Shown: positions 25,841-33,858 of the stretch, piece by piece
Position numbering within the stretch: the stretch's first letter is position 1
Layout: every line of letters starts with the position of its first letter
Notes under the pieces: generated by a model
Databases searched by the model: none
Told to the model about the DNA's origin: nothing
Seen by the model: only the letters and a program-made list of their open reading frames with translations
From: Jonesia quinghaiensis DSM 15701
GTDB taxonomy: Bacteria; Actinomycetota; Actinomycetes; Actinomycetales; Cellulomonadaceae
DNA: 64,000 bases
NCBI RefSeq assembly: GCF_000423205.1
Contig: NZ_AUHN01000004.1
Coordinates: forward strand, 603,220 to 667,219
Direction of reading: 5' to 3'
Position numbers and translations under genes: made by a program

Positions 25841-28435
25841 ATGGAACCGAAAAACACATCAATGTCCCAACAAGCACTGAGCGACGCCATTCAGAGCGCC
25901 TCAGCTGCCACCAACCCACAGGTTGAAACCCTCCACTTGCTGAACGCGCTCCTGCAACAGCAAGAAGGATTCGCCGTTGAACTCTTGCGTTTCGCCGGAG
26001 TGGACGTGCAAGCAATTGGTGCTGAGACGCGACGCGCACTAACCAACTTGCCCAGTGCCAGCGGCGCCAGTGTGTCAGAACCAACCGCAGCACACAGCCT
26101 AGGTATTGCACTACAGCGTGCACGCCAAGAAGCCGACAAAGCAGGGGACACCTATGTCTCCACTGAGCACCTTCTGCTCGGAATTGTCCAAGCCGGGTCA
26201 TCCGCTGCAGACATCCTCACCCGCGCCGGGGCAACCTATGAGCGCCTAACCGAACACCTACCGCAGCTCCGGGCAGCCAAAGACTCCCAGTCCGCTAATC
26301 CCGAGGGCAGCTACAAAGCACTCGAAAAATACGGTATCGACCTCACCGCGGCAGCCCGAGAATCCTCCCTCGACCCCGTTATCGGACGAGACAGCGAGAT
26401 CCGCAGGGTCATCCAAGTGCTGTCCCGGCGCACCAAAAACAACCCGGTACTCATTGGTGAACCAGGTGTAGGAAAAACCGCTGTTGTGGAGGGCCTTGCC
26501 CAGCGCATCGTGAAGAATGATGTGCCTGCTTCATTGCGCAACAAACGCCTCATCTCCCTTGACCTCACTGCCATGGTTGCTGGAGCTAAATACCGCGGCG
26601 ACTTTGAAGAACGCCTCAAGTCTGTTCTTGACGAAATCAAGGGATCAGACGGGGAAGTCATCACCTTCATTGACGAAATCCACACCGTTGTTGGTGCAGG
26701 CGGCGGGTCAGAGGGGGCAATGGACGCGGGTAACATGCTCAAACCCATGCTGGCCCGCGGGGAACTGCGGCTCATCGGCGCGACAACACTGGATGAGTAT
26801 CGCGAAAACATCGAAAAAGATCCTGCCCTGGAACGGCGTTTCCAACAGGTTTTTGTTGATGAGCCCTCCGTGGATGACACTGTGGCGATTTTGCGTGGCC
26901 TCAAGCCGCGCTACGAAGCACACCATGGTGTGGAAATTTCAGACGGTGCGCTTATTGCTGCCGCAACACTGTCACACCGGTACATCACAGGGCGCCGCAT
27001 GCCCGACAAAGCGATCGACCTCATTGACGAAGCTGCGTCTCGCTTGCGGATGGAGATGGATTCCTCGCCAGTGGAAATTGACACCCTTGAGCGCACAATC
27101 GAGCGCCTCAAAATGGAAGAGATCGCGTTGCGGGAGTCTGACGCAACCTCCGCGCCGTCCCGGTTGGAAGAGGTCCAGGCATTGCTTGCCGATGCCGGTG
27201 AGCGCCTCGCGGCCCTCAACGCACGGTGGGAACGCGAACGCGGCGGCCTCAATCGTGCCGGTGACCTGAGGAAACACCTCGAAGAACTCCACGCCCAGGC
27301 GGAGCGAGCCCAACTTGAGGGTGACCTGGAAACGGCATCGCGCCTCCTGTACGGAGAGATCCCTGCTGCCCAGCGCGAGCTTGAGGAAGCTGTCAACGCG
27401 GAAGGGGCCTCTTCGAACGTGCCTGCTCACGAGAAACTTGTGGGTGAACGCGTTGATGCTCACGAAATCGCTGAGGTTGTTGAGGCGTGGACGGGTATCC
27501 CAGTGGGGCGTCTCTTGCAAGGTGAATCGGAAAAGCTTTTGCACATGGAGACACGCATTGGCGAACGTCTCATCGGTCAAGAACCAGCAGTAGCAACAGT
27601 GTCCGATGCTGTGCGGCGTTCCCGGGCTGGGGTCAGTGACCCGAACCGGCCCACCGGATCGTTCTTGTTCCTTGGTCCAACAGGTGTGGGAAAAACTGAG
27701 TTGGCCAAGGCTCTCGCGGAGTTTCTCTTCGATGATGAGCGTTCGATGGTCCGCATTGACATGTCGGAGTACGGAGAGAAGCACTCTGTTGCCCGGCTTG
27801 TTGGGTCTCCTCCAGGCTATGTGGGTTATGACGAGGGTGGTCAACTCACTGAAGCGGTGCGGCGTAGGCCTTACTCGGTGATTCTGCTGGATGAGGTGGA
27901 AAAGGCCCACCCGGAGGTTTTTGACATCCTCCTCCAGGTCCTTGATGATGGCCGGCTCACTGATGGGCAGGGGCGCACAGTCGATTTCCGGAACACCATT
28001 TTGGTGCTCACCTCGAACATCGGATCGCAGTTTTTGATTGACCCGCTCACTGACAGTGTTGCTAAGCGGGATTCGGTGATGGCGGCTGTGCGGGGCCATT
28101 TCAAGCCGGAGTTTTTGAACCGCCTGGACGATGTCGTGATGTTTGATCCGTTGACGTTGCCACAACTCACGGAGATTGTGGATCTTCAGGTTGCCGAGAT
28201 CGCGCAACGGGTTGCGGACCGGCGAATGTCGGTTGAGGTCTCAGATGATGCGCGCCGCTGGCTCGCAGAGACAGGGTTTGACCCCATCTATGGTGCCCGA
28301 CCGTTGCGTCGGTTGGTGCAGCGTGAGATTGGTGACCGGCTGGCTCGGCTCATTTTGTCTGGCGATGCCGTGGAAGGCTCGCGCGTGGTGGTGTCTGCGG
28401 GGGACAACGGGTTGGCAGTATCGGTGGGTCAGTAA
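25841..28435 (+). CDS. clpB: ATP-dependent disaggregase ClpB
   Basis: 864 residues from an ATG at 25841 preceded by AGGGAAAGAG; upstream in-frame starts would lie inside the HAIR operator. The Clp N-domain (about 8-150) comes first. AAA-1 has Walker [10 protein letters not shown] (about 206) and Walker B FIDEIHT, the coiled-coil middle domain spans about 400-530 and AAA-2 has Walker [10 protein letters not shown] (about 612) and [10 protein letters not shown]. The C-terminal D2-small domain contains GARPLRR. There is no P-loop tripeptide for ClpP, consistent with a DnaK-cooperating disaggregase. Regulation by HspR is strongly suggested by the upstream site. Confidence 0.97.
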   Translation: MEPKNTSMSQQALSDAIQSASAATNPQVETLHLLNALLQQQEGFAVELLRFAGVDVQAIGAETRRALTNLPSASGASVSEPTAAHSLGIALQRARQEADKAGDTYVSTEHLLLGIVQAGSSAADILTRAGATYERLTEHLPQLRAAKDSQSANPEGSYKALEKYGIDLTAAARESSLDPVIGRDSEIRRVIQVLSRRTKNNPVLIGEPGVGKTAVVEGLAQRIVKNDVPASLRNKRLISLDLTAMVAGAKYRGDFEERLKSVLDEIKGSDGEVITFIDEIHTVVGAGGGSEGAMDAGNMLKPMLARGELRLIGATTLDEYRENIEKDPALERRFQQVFVDEPSVDDTVAILRGLKPRYEAHHGVEISDGALIAAATLSHRYITGRRMPDKAIDLIDEAASRLRMEMDSSPVEIDTLERTIERLKMEEIALRESDATSAPSRLEEVQALLADAGERLAALNARWERERGGLNRAGDLRKHLEELHAQAERAQLEGDLETASRLLYGEIPAAQRELEEAVNAEGASSNVPAHEKLVGERVDAHEIAEVVEAWTGIPVGRLLQGESEKLLHMETRIGERLIGQEPAVATVSDAVRRSRAGVSDPNRPTGSFLFLGPTGVGKTELAKALAEFLFDDERSMVRIDMSEYGEKHSVARLVGSPPGYVGYDEGGQLTEAVRRRPYSVILLDEVEKAHPEVFDILLQVLDDGRLTDGQGRTVDFRNTILVLTSNIGSQFLIDPLTDSVAKRDSVMAAVRGHFKPEFLNRLDDVVMFDPLTLPQLTEIVDLQVAEIAQRVADRRMSVEVSDDARRWLAETGFDPIYGARPLRRLVQREIGDRLARLILSGDAVEGSRVVVSAGDNGLAVSVGQ

Positions 28436-28482
28436 GAACCGTGGCGCACTGTCTCTATGTCGCCGTATGGCTGTGACCTGCA

Positions 28483-28509
28483 GTGGGGTGTGGCATTCCC
28501 ACACCCCAC
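28483..28509 (+). terminator. Hairpin after clpB
   Basis: GTGGGGTGTGG and its reverse complement form an 11-bp stem with a 5-nt loop, 48 bp after the clpB stop. No strong T-run follows. Confidence 0.6.
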
Positions 28510-28596
28510 ATTCAAAGTGGCGCGCATCACAAAACGTCATGCTTAAATGGGAGGAGCATCTTTCCATCTGAGCGGTATTCGAAGTGAGGTGCACTG

Positions 28597-29205
28597 ATGG
28601 CTCAGTATGCACGGGGCAAAGCAAAAAAAGATGAAATCGTTCGTGAGGCGATGGCCGTCTTTGCCAAGCATGGGTATTACGAGGCATCACTGCGCGACAT
28701 TTCAGCACGTGTAGGAATATCTCACCCCGGGTTGCTGCATCACTTCCCATCAAAAGGGCACCTGTTACAGGCTGTGCTTGATGCGCGTGACGCCGAGGAC
28801 ACGGCGATACTCATGCCGATGCTGGAGAGCGGGCACGACTACATTGATGCGGTAGTCAAACTGGTAGAGCACAACATGGAACGCCCCGGAATGGTGAGTT
28901 TGTTTTCCAAGTTGAGTGCAGAGGCTACGGATCCACAGCACCCGGCGCATGAGTACTTTGCGCGGCGGTATGAAAAGGTCTTGGAAGGCTACACGTTGTA
29001 TTTTATGGAGTTGAACCGGCAGGGCCTGCTGTCACCGTCTGTTGATCCGACCGAAGCAGCTAAGACTTTTGTTGCATTGCTAGATGGTTTGCAAGTGCTG
29101 TGGTTGTACTCGTGGCGGTCGGGTGACCCGGATCGCAGAGTGGACATGCCACAGATCGTTCGCCGTTTTTTAACAACGTTGCAGGTCATCCCAGAAACAA
29201 TTTAG
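28597..29205 (+). CDS. TetR-family transcriptional regulator
   Basis: 202 residues with a GAGGTG ribosome-binding site 6 nt before the ATG. The helix-turn-helix (about 9-55) runs KDEIVREAMAVFAKHGYY and DISARVGISHPGLLHHF. The C-terminal domain ends with a FVALLDGLQVLW segment seen in many TetR effector domains. Neighbours do not reveal the target. Its 3' end abuts a strong hairpin. Confidence 0.9.
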   Translation: MAQYARGKAKKDEIVREAMAVFAKHGYYEASLRDISARVGISHPGLLHHFPSKGHLLQAVLDARDAEDTAILMPMLESGHDYIDAVVKLVEHNMERPGMVSLFSKLSAEATDPQHPAHEYFARRYEKVLEGYTLYFMELNRQGLLSPSVDPTEAAKTFVALLDGLQVLWLYSWRSGDPDRRVDMPQIVRRFLTTLQVIPETI

Positions 29206-29235
29206 GGCAGAAGGTGTGCGCGCACCTTCTGCCCT
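29204..29235 (+). terminator. Strong hairpin after the TetR gene
   Basis: AGGGCAGAAGGTG and its reverse complement form a 13-bp stem around a 6-nt loop, beginning within the TetR stop codon. A second shorter hairpin (29240-29263, CCTGATGT/ACATCAGG) follows and could act for the convergent NlpC/P60 gene. Confidence 0.75.
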
Positions 29236-29386
29236 AACTCCTGATGTTTTTGATGACATCAGGTACTACAGAGTAAACACCATAATCCTGTGAATCCGCT
29301 GTGTCTCAAGCCGGTTTTCGCCGTTATGGAGAGATCTCTCCATGAAGGATGGTTTTCGCAGGGTTGGCATGCCGTTACTCCGAGAT

Positions 29387-30274
29387 TTACAAGCGGATGA
29401 AGACCGCGTTCTTTTGCCACATCTTGCGTACGGCGATCTTTTTGCCGGGGCGAGGTGCGTCAATGATCTTGCCGTTGCCTGCGTAGATGGCAACGTGTCC
29501 AGGTGACCACACGAGGTCACCAGGCTGGGCCTTTGATCGGGACACCCGTTTGCCAGCTGACTTTTGTGCGCTTGATGTGCGTGGGAGCTTTTTCACGCCC
29601 GCTTTTTTGTAGACGTACTGGGTGAAGCCTGAGCAGTCGAAGCCGCCACGTGGGCTGGTGCCACCGGAACGGTACTTGACGCCGACCTGCTTCTTGGCGA
29701 TTGCCAAGACCTTTTCGGACTCAGATTTGCGGACCAGGACGCGGAATGAACGCTGTGCGCTGGTTGCTGTTTTTGCCTGAGCCTTGGAAGGGCGAAACAC
29801 AACCTTGACGGTGTGTTTTTTGGAGGACAACTTTGAGGAGAGGCGGTAAGTTGCCTTACCGTTTTTCAGCGTCTTGGTGGCAACTTTTTTCTTGCCAACG
29901 TAGAAGACTGCTTTGCCTTTGGCGGCAGTGCCTTGAGCCTTTACTGATGCGGTGACTTTGCCAGCGGTCGTCCCACGTGTCCACTTCTTTTTGGTGATTT
30001 TCACCGACACGGAGGGCTTGGTTTTAGCGATCTTTGCGGTGGCAAGTGTTGCGGCGGCAGGCGCTGTTGCACCGATGTGCGCTGTGGTGAGAGCGGGAGA
30101 AGCAACGGTGGTGGTTGCCTGTGGTGTTGCTGAGGCAACTGAAGGTACTGCGAGACCCGCCATGATGACGGAGGCAGCGAGTGTGGCTGCGGCGAATCGT
30201 GGTCGACGTCCTGACCGGGTGCTGCGTGTGGTTGTGTGGGCGCGTTCGAGCGCCACGCGAGCTGTGCGTGTCAT
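29387..30274 (-). CDS. Secreted NlpC/P60 cell-wall hydrolase
   Basis: 295 residues. A long basic N-region precedes the signal helix (about 28-48). A Ig-like beta domain (about 85-180) with KVTASVKAQG and SKKHTVKVVF follows. The NlpC/P60 domain at the C-terminus has catalytic Cys in FDCSGFTQYVY (about 214) and catalytic His in SPGHVAIYAG (about 261). It probably cleaves peptidoglycan stem peptides. GAGGT lies 7 nt before the ATG and directly follows a c-di-AMP riboswitch aptamer. Confidence 0.93.
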   Translation of the reverse strand: MTRTARVALERAHTTTRSTRSGRRPRFAAATLAASVIMAGLAVPSVASATPQATTTVASPALTTAHIGATAPAAATLATAKIAKTKPSVSVKITKKKWTRGTTAGKVTASVKAQGTAAKGKAVFYVGKKKVATKTLKNGKATYRLSSKLSSKKHTVKVVFRPSKAQAKTATSAQRSFRVLVRKSESEKVLAIAKKQVGVKYRSGGTSPRGGFDCSGFTQYVYKKAGVKKLPRTSSAQKSAGKRVSRSKAQPGDLVWSPGHVAIYAGNGKIIDAPRPGKKIAVRKMWQKNAVFIRL

Positions 30275-30284
30275 ATTTTTTACC

Positions 30285-30440
30285 TCGGACGCCTATGAAG
30301 TGAGCTGTCGGATTCGGAGCGAGGTATGCCCCGGCCGCTTTATGCGGCTTCACCCCAAGGTCAGTTTCCTGACCATAAGTGGTTCCCCCACCGCTGCCGT
30401 AAGTCCAGGGAACCAGATGCCGGCAGCGCTAGGCGTTCAT
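30285..30440 (-). promoter_or_regulatory. ydaO/yuaA-type c-di-AMP riboswitch
   Basis: Read on the minus strand, the closing stem P1 is ACGCCTA (30436-30430) with TAGGCGT (30295-30289). Inside are the conserved blocks GGGGGAACCA, TTGGGGTGAAG and CCGAATCCGACAGCTCACTT, which match the ydaO consensus. The NlpC/P60 ribosome-binding site begins a few bases after P1, so control of translation initiation is likely. An upstream hairpin (CCAGATG/CATCTGG) encloses the 5' strand of P1 and may compete with it. The remaining 240 bp back to 30680 show no gene. Confidence 0.92.
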
Positions 30441-30680
30441 CTGGCATCTCGACGCGGTCAATCGTGCTTTGCTGTGTCGAGACAATAAAACATTAAACAG
30501 AGGTTGCCCGAATGTCACGAGAGGGTAACGCCACATTCTGGGTGATGGAACGTATCAGTTAGCGTTTATGCAGATCAAGGCGTAGCTTTTAAGGTTTCCA
30601 CTTGGGCGGTTTTCACCCGCAGGGGAATCTTCACCCACTTTTTTGCTTAAGGGAATGACCTGGAAGGCTGTTAAGAACTC

Positions 30681-31472
30681 CTAGTCACGGATGTCGAGAA
30701 TGACGGGTACGTGGTCGGAAGCGCCTTTGCCTTTACGTTCATTGCGGTCAATGGTTACGCCCGCAACCCGATCAGTGAGTGCAGGGGAACACCAGGCGTA
30801 GTCAATGCGCATTCCCTGGTTCTTTGGGAAACGCAGTTGCTGGTAATCCCAGTAGGTGTAGGTGTTCTCGGCGGGAAGGAAAGTGCGAGACACCTCGGTG
30901 AACCCAGCCTCAGAGAAAGAGGCGAACGCTTTCCTTTCCGGCGGTGTGACGTGGGTTTTTCCAGCAAAGAATTCGATGTCCCACACGTCAGTGTCCAACG
31001 GGACAACATTCCAGTCGCCGACAAGAGCGATGGGCTGATCCGGGTTCGCGGCAGACCAACCGATGGCGTTGTCCTTCAAGGTGGAAAGCCAAGCGAGTTT
31101 GTATGTGTAGTGCGGGTGATCAATTTCTCGACCATTCGGCACGTAAAGCGACCACACGCGCACCCCGCCACACGTTGCTGCGATAGCTCGCGCTTCGGTG
31201 ACTGGCTCGTCACCAAACTGAGGCTGCCCAGGGAAGCCACGTTCAACATCGGCGAGGCCCACGCGAGAGATGATCGCCACGCCGTTCCACTGGCTTAACC
31301 CAAAGTGCGCTACCTCGTAGCCGGCTTCTTCAAAGGCGGAAAAGGGGAACTGTCCGTCCTTGCATTTGGTTTCCTGGAGTGCGAGAACGTCAATGTTCTC
31401 CCGTTCCAAAAAGGCTAGAGCGCGGTCGAGGCGGGCACGGATCGAGTTGATGTTCCAAAAGGCCAATCGCAT
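30681..31472 (-). CDS. xthA: Exonuclease III-family DNA repair nuclease
   Basis: 263 residues from an ATG at 31472. The protein starts MRLAFWNINSIRARL, and carries LQETKCKDGQFP (metal-binding Glu), SLYVPNGRE, VGDWNVVP, RIDYAWCSPAL and the terminal SDHVPV catalytic His motif, all the Exo III/AP endonuclease signatures. It removes abasic sites and 3' blocks in base excision repair. No Shine-Dalgarno site; TAGGGT lies 7 nt upstream of the ATG, so the mRNA may be leaderless. It is divergent from the next gene. Confidence 0.95.
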   Translation of the reverse strand: MRLAFWNINSIRARLDRALAFLERENIDVLALQETKCKDGQFPFSAFEEAGYEVAHFGLSQWNGVAIISRVGLADVERGFPGQPQFGDEPVTEARAIAATCGGVRVWSLYVPNGREIDHPHYTYKLAWLSTLKDNAIGWSAANPDQPIALVGDWNVVPLDTDVWDIEFFAGKTHVTPPERKAFASFSEAGFTEVSRTFLPAENTYTYWDYQQLRFPKNQGMRIDYAWCSPALTDRVAGVTIDRNERKGKGASDHVPVILDIRD

Positions 31473-31547
31473 AACAACCACCCTAACCTGAACGCCTATA
31501 CTCACGGAGATACATCCATCATTCGAAGACAGCAAGGCACCACATCT

Positions 31548-32162
31548 ATGCGCAGTTTCACGGTGATTTACGTGCCTGGGTTGTTTGACCGGACACGCGC
31601 GTTACTTGCACTACAACGTGCCGCGCTGCGGCTTTGGCGCCCGTGGGGTGCTCGGGTGGATTTTTTTGTGGTGGGGTGGGCTGACGACGCTGAATATGAG
31701 GACCGGTTGGATAGCCTCATTGCCCGAGTCGATGCGCACCGCTCGCAGGGCCGTGAAGTAGTGCTTGTGGGTGCTTCGGCAGGGGCGAGCGCTGTGCTGG
31801 GGGCGTTTGCTCACCGCCGCGAGGACGTTGTTGGGGTTGCTGTGATCTGCGGAAAGATCCACCGCCCGCACATTATTCCTGGGCCTGTATTGGACATCAA
31901 TGAGGTGTTTGAAGAAGCGTTAGAAGCTATTGATGACCACGTGGAGTCGTTGACAGCGGGGGACCTCGCTCGGGTGTTGTCTCTGCGAGCGGTAGGTGAT
32001 GCCATTGTTCCGCCAGAGGACACCATTATTCCCGGGGCAGTGAATCGCCGAATGACGATTGTGGGACATATTTCGGGTATTGCGTGGGCACTCTTGGTGC
32101 ATGGTGAGCGAATCATGCGGTTCTTTCGTGGTTTGCCCACACGACCCTCACCCGCAAGGTAG
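31548..32162 (+). CDS. Small alpha/beta-hydrolase-like protein
   Basis: 204 residues. It starts SFTVIYVPGLFDRTR, an oxyanion-type loop, and has a nucleophile elbow VGASAGAS (Ser near 80). A late GHISG (about 181) could supply the catalytic His, and GDAIVPPEDTI the acid. It is shorter than typical lipases and lacks a clear lid. No signal peptide. AGCAAGG lies upstream of the ATG. Substrate unknown; the fold assignment rests on these motifs only. Confidence 0.7.
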   Translation: MRSFTVIYVPGLFDRTRALLALQRAALRLWRPWGARVDFFVVGWADDAEYEDRLDSLIARVDAHRSQGREVVLVGASAGASAVLGAFAHRREDVVGVAVICGKIHRPHIIPGPVLDINEVFEEALEAIDDHVESLTAGDLARVLSLRAVGDAIVPPEDTIIPGAVNRRMTIVGHISGIAWALLVHGERIMRFFRGLPTRPSPAR

Positions 32163-32184
32163 GCTCTGCGACTAGGCTGGTGGT

Positions 32185-33021
32185 ATGGCAACCGCACTCA
32201 TCACAGGAGCAACCGCGGGCATCGGGCTGGAGTTCGCCTGGCAGCTCGCCGCAAGCAGACACAATCTTGTCCTCGTGGCACGCAATGGGCAGCGTCTGGG
32301 GGAAGTCGCTCAGCAACTTCGTTCGGTTGCTGGCGTGCATGTCGAGGTAGTGGAAGCTGATCTTGGTGTCGCACAGCACGTCGCTCGAGTTGCGGCGCTT
32401 CTTGAGGACGCTGACCACCCGATTAACCTGCTGATTAACAACGCTGGTTATGCGGTGAGTGATCGATTCCTTGATTCTGATATTGAGGAGCAAGCAACGG
32501 CTTTGACGGTCATGGTTGACTCGGTGATGCGCTTGTCCTTTGCGGCAGCACGGTCGATGCGTCAACGTGGGCGCGGCATGATCATCAATGTCTCCTCAGT
32601 TGCTGCTTTGACGGCATCGGGTACGTATTCTGCGCATAAAGCGTGGGTGCGTTCCTTTACCGAGGGGCTTGCTGTGGAGTTGCGTGGTTCTGGTGCCTCT
32701 GCAATGGCGCTGTGCCCGGGGTTTGTGCACACAGAGTTCCACGAGCGCGCTGGTATTGATTATTCGGGGTTCCCGGAGGCTGTGTGGTTGTCGGCGGAGG
32801 AGGTTGTGCGTCAAGCATTGGCCGATGCGCGCCGTGGCGCAGTCATTTCGACCCCGTCTTTGCGGTACAAGGCAGCGGCAGGTTTGCTGCAAACCTTGCC
32901 GCGCTTCGCAGTGCGAGCTTTGCAGGCCAACGGGGCGGCAGCCAGTACGGCTGCTGGTCGACGCTCTCCGCAGCGCCCAGCGCAGGACGCAGAATCTCCC
33001 GTACCCTTGAAGGGTGACTGA
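32185..33021 (+). CDS. Short-chain dehydrogenase/reductase
   Basis: 278 residues. The Rossmann motif is TGATAGIGLEF (about 7-17), with NNAG near 88, and the catalytic tetrad Ser in INVSSVAAL, Tyr and Lys in YSAHKAW (about 149-153). After the PG motif comes LCPGFVHTEFH. The pattern fits classical NADP(H)-preferring SDRs of the DltE/YqjQ type; substrate cannot be deduced. TAGGCT lies 6 nt before the ATG, with no ribosome-binding site. The 3' end overlaps pyrE by 8 nt. Confidence 0.9.
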   Translation: MATALITGATAGIGLEFAWQLAASRHNLVLVARNGQRLGEVAQQLRSVAGVHVEVVEADLGVAQHVARVAALLEDADHPINLLINNAGYAVSDRFLDSDIEEQATALTVMVDSVMRLSFAAARSMRQRGRGMIINVSSVAALTASGTYSAHKAWVRSFTEGLAVELRGSGASAMALCPGFVHTEFHERAGIDYSGFPEAVWLSAEEVVRQALADARRGAVISTPSLRYKAAAGLLQTLPRFAVRALQANGAAASTAAGRRSPQRPAQDAESPVPLKGD

Positions 33022-33589
33022 GACTTTTTCCCCAACTCCCCGTGAGCAACTCCGAGACCTCATTAAAGATCTTGCGGTTGTCCACGGTGCGGTGACGTTG
33101 TCCTCCGGTAAGCAGGCAGACTATTACGTAGATTTGCGGCGAGTGACGTTGCACCACCGTGCAGCGCCGTTGATCGGCCACGTGTTGCTTGATGCGTTAG
33201 AAGAAGCCGGGTATGGGCCTGGTGAGATTGATGCTGTTGGTGGGTTGACGCTGGGTGCGGACCCTATTGCCACGGCACTTCTTCACGCATCGGCGTCACG
33301 TGGTCTTGATGTGGATGCTTTTGTTGTGCGTAAGGCAGCGAAGGCTCATGGCATGCAGCGCCAGATTGAAGGGCCTGATATTGCGGGCCGCCGGGTCGTT
33401 GTTGTCGAAGACACAACAACCACGGGTGGTTCGCCGATTGCCGCGATTGAGGCGTGCCGCGCGGCGGGTGCTGAGGTTGTTGCCGTGGCGACGATTGTTG
33501 ATCGAGCAACTGGTGCGCAAGAAAAGATCGAAGAGTTGGGTGTGGAGTACCTGTCCTTGTTTGGATTGGCTGACCTTGATCTTTCTTAA
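33014..33589 (+). CDS. pyrE: Orotate phosphoribosyltransferase
   Basis: 191 residues from a GTG at 33014. The conserved segments are SSGKQADYYVDLRRVTLH, GGLTLGADPIATAL and the PRPP-binding loop VVVVEDTTTTGGS, with KAHGMQRQIEG as flexible catalytic loop. It makes OMP from orotate and PRPP in pyrimidine synthesis. Besides the 8-nt overlap with the SDR gene, TACCCT lies exactly 6 nt before the GTG, so an internal leaderless promoter is possible. Confidence 0.95.
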   Translation: MTETFSPTPREQLRDLIKDLAVVHGAVTLSSGKQADYYVDLRRVTLHHRAAPLIGHVLLDALEEAGYGPGEIDAVGGLTLGADPIATALLHASASRGLDVDAFVVRKAAKAHGMQRQIEGPDIAGRRVVVVEDTTTTGGSPIAAIEACRAAGAEVVAVATIVDRATGAQEKIEELGVEYLSLFGLADLDLS

Positions 33590-33613
33590 GTAACTTTTGC
33601 GTTGTGTGACCTG

Positions 33614-33644
33614 AGGGTCTGCCCGTGATGGGCAGACCCTTTTG
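33614..33644 (+). terminator. Rho-independent terminator after pyrE
   Basis: AGGGTCTGCCC and its reverse complement form an 11-bp stem with a GTGAT loop, followed by TTTTGTTGT. It lies 24 bp after the pyrE stop. Confidence 0.9.
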
Positions 33645-33777
33645 TTGTCCATAAGACATTTACGCAACGCCTTTGTGGCGATATTAATCACAACACTTTG
33701 TCAGATAAACTTTAGATCGTTGATTTATCAACGAAAGCTGGCATATCACTGAGCGGCAAGACTGGACTCACTCTTGC

Positions 33778-33793
33778 TTAGGTAAGCCTCTCC
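33778..33793. promoter_or_regulatory. Candidate DtxR/IdeR iron box before the HtaA gene
   Basis: TTAGGTAAGCCTCTCC matches 12 of 16 positions of the DtxR/IdeR consensus core TTAGGTTAGGCTAACC, with the left half-site exact. It lies 66 bp before the GTG. A separate inverted repeat (CGTTGAT, 2 nt, ATCAACG) is at 33718-33733. Placement before a haem-acquisition gene supports iron repression. Confidence 0.65.
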
Positions 33794-33858
33794 TCATATC
33801 TTCAATTGGGCTGTGAGCACCACACACAGCCCCACGAACGTCGATAACTGGAGAACTT

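Noticed and set aside
26972..28207. 411-codon minus-strand frame inside clpB
   Set aside because: Antisense of a highly conserved gene, with no motifs and no ribosome-binding site.
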